This document shows, in pieces, positions 60,715 to 64,000 of a DNA stretch of 64,000 bases. The stretch is from Paguma larvata (lineage: Eukaryota > Chordata > Mammalia > Carnivora > Viverridae), in assembly GCA_030068075.1 (NCBI GenBank), contig CM057833.1, positions 44,659,587-44,723,586 on the forward strand, written 5' to 3'. Numbering within the stretch: the first letter of the stretch is position 1; each line of letters begins with the position of its first letter. Under the pieces are notes generated by a model. It was not told the origin of the DNA and made no database searches. It was given only the letters and a program-made list of their open reading frames with translations. The translations under genes were made by a program, and so were the position numbers.

Positions 60715-60860
60715 TACTGTTAACTGAGTGCTTCACAGGAGATGTTTTATAAACTTTATCCCCAGTCTTCATAAAAACTCAACCATATCCATTTTCTAGA
60801 CAATGAAGATAAAGGTCATAAAATTCAAGGAGCTTGTGCAAGTTCACATGGTCAGAAAAA
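60715..60860 (-). repeat. MIR SINE, antisense
   Basis: ACTGAGTGCTTCACAGGAGA, CTTCATAAAAACTCAACCAT, then AGCTTGTGCAAGTTCACATG. Confidence 0.68.
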
Positions 60861-61434
60861 AAAAAAAAGATGAATACACAGTAATTAAAATTTCTAATAT
60901 CGTCAAACTTTCATATAACTCGTCACAGGATGGGGCACTGCACACGTGGTTCTTAAAACCCTAGTATCCTGATATTTATCTCCTGGAACATCATTAACTT
61001 CAACTTCCAACACCTCCTCCATCAAGCCTTCCATCGCTGGTCAGAAACTTTGAGCTGAGCATATCTGAGCTAAGTTGGCTTACTTCCCTCTATCTATATG
61101 ATGTGCAAACTAAGGCCTTTCCATAATATGGGGTTGAGAATTATTTCAGTTGAACATAGATTTAAAGAAATAGCAATGATTAACCACTGCATAATGCTTT
61201 TCTACTGAAAAACAAAAAACAAAAAATAAAAAACAACTCAACTTGCATTTCATTCATCTATTCAATCATCCCTTACTGAGCATCTCCTCTGTGCCAGACG
61301 CTATAACTCACTGCGACAGATGAGACTAAGTCTGTGCCCCTATAAAACTCAAGATTTTGGCGACTCAAAATAAAACTGCATAAATGTGCATTGTGCTGCT
61401 TGTATAAGAAGGTACCTATGTTAGTTGGACATCC

Positions 61435-61630
61435 TCATTTCAAATCATGGCTTTCTCACTTGAAAGCCAACTAAATTGTCTGCTGAGCCTCAGTCTCCTC
61501 ACCTGATGAATGTGGATAAAATGCCCACCTTCAGAGTCACTGTGAATAGTAACTTACAGGAGATAGTAGGTGCAAAGAAAGCATGGATTCACACGGGAAG
61601 TGCTCAGAAAATGTCAGCTGTCACCACTAT
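61435..61630 (+). repeat. MIR SINE
   Basis: CTGCTGAGCCTCAGTCTCCT, TCAGAGTCACTGTGAATAGT, then GGGAAGTGCTCAGAAAATGT. Confidence 0.68.
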
Positions 61631-62139
61631 TACCAGCCCAGTGAAAGAAGAATAGAAGATAGAATGCTGAAGGAAGGAGGGCACAAAGAAATGTCTGCAG
61701 AGCCAGACTCCTAATTTCCAGCTGGTACGTTTTCCTCACTGTATCTTTGCTGACTCCTCGTATAGTAAAGCCTTTGAATTATATTCCACAAAGCAGATAT
61801 AACATATGGATGATTAGTCAGAATCTATAATCGATGTAAAAATTAAGCCTCATGGTTCTGTGAAGGCAGAGATTAAAGCTAAGAACAAAGAGGACATTTG
61901 CCATGATAAACCCTGTACAGACATCTACCCGAACAACAGGACTGGGTACTACAAGTCACCTCTCCCTATATTATCATGGAATGCTGGGTAGGAGTGGCCT
62001 ATGGCTTACTCTATTTCTTGGGAAGGTTATCTTACTCTACCACAAATACCATCTCAGCCTTTTCAACCCATGACACTATTTCAGTCATTAATCAAATCCC
62101 TCTTTCACTATAAGGGATTTCTCCAAGCTTTACTTATAA

Positions 62140-62350
62140 TAACCATAGCAGGTAGCATTTATCATGTTCTGTACAAAGCATGTTGTATACAACAACTTGT
62201 TTAACCTCAGAAGTAACCCTAGAGGTAGGTACTATTTCTAGGTTTTATACGTGAGAATCTAAACTAACCATCTAAGAGGCCAAGTAACTTATCCAAACTT
62301 ACTCAGTGGGACCTGAACCCAGATCTGTCTGATGCCAAAGCCCAGGCTTA
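62140..62350 (-). repeat. MIR SINE, antisense
   Basis: TAGCATTTATCATGTTCTGT, CTCAGAAGTAACCCTAGAGG, TATCCAAACTTACTCAGTGG, then GAACCCAGATCTGTCTGATG. Confidence 0.82.
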
Positions 62351-63209
62351 TGGTTTGCTTGTGTTCTGTGTTTTTAACCCTGTTCTCTTAACCACCATGA
62401 TTAATTGCTTCTCGTTCTACTTCACTTCCCCATCTTTACGTTATGCCAAAACTTACTTGGCCCAAATCTGTTGACACCCAATACACTGACGGCATTAAAA
62501 TTCCACTGGAGAGACGGCTTGAAAAGGGAACAAATAGCTTCCGGCCTCCACATCATGTCCCCAAAATTGTCCATGAGTCAGATACAAAGACAGCCTTAAG
62601 AGACATTTGTCAAAGCACAGAGCTCTACCAAGAAGGACGCTTCATAAGGAGGCAGAGCCAGATCAGGTGAACAAGGGCAGAGATTAATAAGAAAATATTA
62701 GGCCATTTAGAGGAAAGCAGGGAGCCCAATTTAGATTAGGACCCAGGGCCAAGCTAATTTGTATGAAGGGCACTTATGCAGCAGATAATCCAGTTTCTCA
62801 TTAAATGCTCCACCATTAAAAGGGTAATTTTTCACGAGCACATCTTGAGCAAGGTCTCAGTTATATTAGTTAAGAAATAAATAACAGATATCAGAGCCAT
62901 AAGGCTATTCCATCAGAGGCACATATGATTTGAGAGTGCTAGGGAAAGGGTCAGTCTTCATGTATTCCAAGTCATCATGAATCCCCAGCCTATTTTGCTG
63001 AAAGCACCAGTGACCGTAGGCGTCCGGATGGACAAAAGAAAGGACCTGTGTTTAAGGTACATATCAACATCTTCACCATCAATTATTGACCATTTACATG
63101 CAATCTCTCATTTAACCCTCACACCTGCTCTTTAAGTTACACTCTGTCACCTGCCCTATTTTACAGAAGATAATGTCAATGACCAACACAAACGGCAGAG
63201 CCCGAATTT

Positions 63210-63925
63210 TCTAAACTACAGCTTTATTGAGATATAATTTCCATATCATTCAATTCAATCTTTTCAAGTAGCCAACTTCGGCAACCACTAATTTATTTTC
63301 TGTCTATATGGACTTGACTATTCTGGAAACAAATTGCATTTCATATAGATGGTAGCACTAAATGTGTGGTCCTTTGTAACCAGGTTCTTTCTCTTACCAC
63401 ATTTTCAAGGTTATTCCACGTTACATGTGCCTATGTTTCATGTCTTTTTTTTTCTTTTTTTTTGGCTGAATAATATTCCTTTGTTATCGAGATATCTCAC
63501 CATCTGATGGACAGTTAGGCTTTTTCTATTTGGGGGCTATTATGAACAATGCTGCTATGATATTGGTGTATCAGTTACTGTGTGGGCATAGTTTTCAATT
63601 CTTTCTTAGTATTATGCCATTTCTCTCCTAGGTAGAATACTGGGTCATATGGTAACTCTATGTTTAAAGTTTTAAGAAACTATCAAAGTGTTTTTCCAAA
63701 GTAGCTGTACCAGTTTACAATCCCACCTGCAAAGTATGAGGGTTTCAGCTTATCTACCAAATAGGCTTGCCAATATTTTTGTCTTTTTTGCTTTAGCCAT
63801 CCTCATGGGTGTTTAGTGATATCACAGTTTTGTTTTGCATTCTCCTCAGGACTAATGACGTTGAGCATCTTTTCTTGTCCTCATTGTTCTTTTGCAAATC
63901 TTAGTTGGAGAAATGTCTATTCAAA
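63210..63925 (-). mobile_element. Old LINE-1 3' region, antisense, long
   Basis: CTTTATTGAGATATAATTTC, GACTTGACTATTCTGGAAAC, GGCTGAATAATATTCCTTTG, CTGGGTCATATGGTAACTCT, CAAAGTAGCTGTACCAGTTT, GACGTTGAGCATCTTTTCTT and GGAGAAATGTCTATTCAAAT are the reverse of the old L1 ORF2 end and 3' UTR. It may continue past the window edge. Confidence 0.9.
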
Positions 63926-64000
63926 TCTGACACGGTCAAACCCAATAGCCTAAATGTGAATCTGGGTGTTATGAAAACTCTCATGCTTTTAACCATTAAG

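Overview
The window is mammalian nuclear DNA from a carnivore, most likely a cat (Felidae). The best clue is at least fifteen tRNA-derived SINEs of the carnivore SINEC type. Many have the felid form: a head with TGGCTCAGTCGGTTAA, a purine- or pyrimidine-rich GAGAGAG middle, and an AAATAAACATT-type tail. Young felid/carnivore LINE-1 3' ends, many old MIR and L2 copies, hAT and Tigger DNA transposons and one MaLR LTR also fit a placental mammal. I see no bacterial, plasmid or phage features and no CRISPR array. The species cannot be named from this sequence.

The only protein-coding gene I can support is DAB1 (Disabled-1, the Reelin-pathway adaptor), on the minus strand. Two consecutive internal coding exons are present: a 140-nt exon at 59994-59855 and a 99-nt exon at 51480-51382. 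Together they encode residues 24-102 in human numbering, the N-terminal half of the PTB/PID domain. Splice phases join exactly: phase 1 into the first exon, then phase 0 between the exons and after the second. The intron between them is 8,374 bp. Everything to the right (59995-64000) is upstream intron and everything to the left (1-51381) is downstream intron, unless an unrecognised nested gene lies there. The first coding exon and the next PTB exon were not found.

Layout. 1-184 is a GTG/GAT minisatellite. 984-3389 is a nearly full-length, dead Tigger1 DNA transposon. 3.9-30 kb is old intronic DNA with MIR and L2 fragments, scattered SINECs, microsatellites, a hAT element (24.2 kb) and a nested insertion (26.4-27.4 kb). 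30-37 kb is dense in nested young and old retrotransposons, including a truncated LINE-1 at 35.2-36.1 kb. 37-51 kb is mostly old single-copy intron with an MLT1-type LTR (46.1 kb), a SINEC carrying an 18-bp tandem array (47.6-48.0 kb) and old L1 sequence (49.9-50.5 kb). 51-60 kb holds the two DAB1 exons and three SINECs. 60-64 kb is upstream intron with MIRs and a long old L1 fragment at the right end.

No clearly new biological system is visible. The most distinctive observations are a perfect 38-bp palindrome (10608-10645), a pair of ungapped 78-bp direct repeats flanking the 99-nt DAB1 exon, an 18-bp minisatellite that arose inside a SINE, a non-consensus donor site on the 140-nt exon, and a 261-codon open frame (48754-49539) with no recognisable family.
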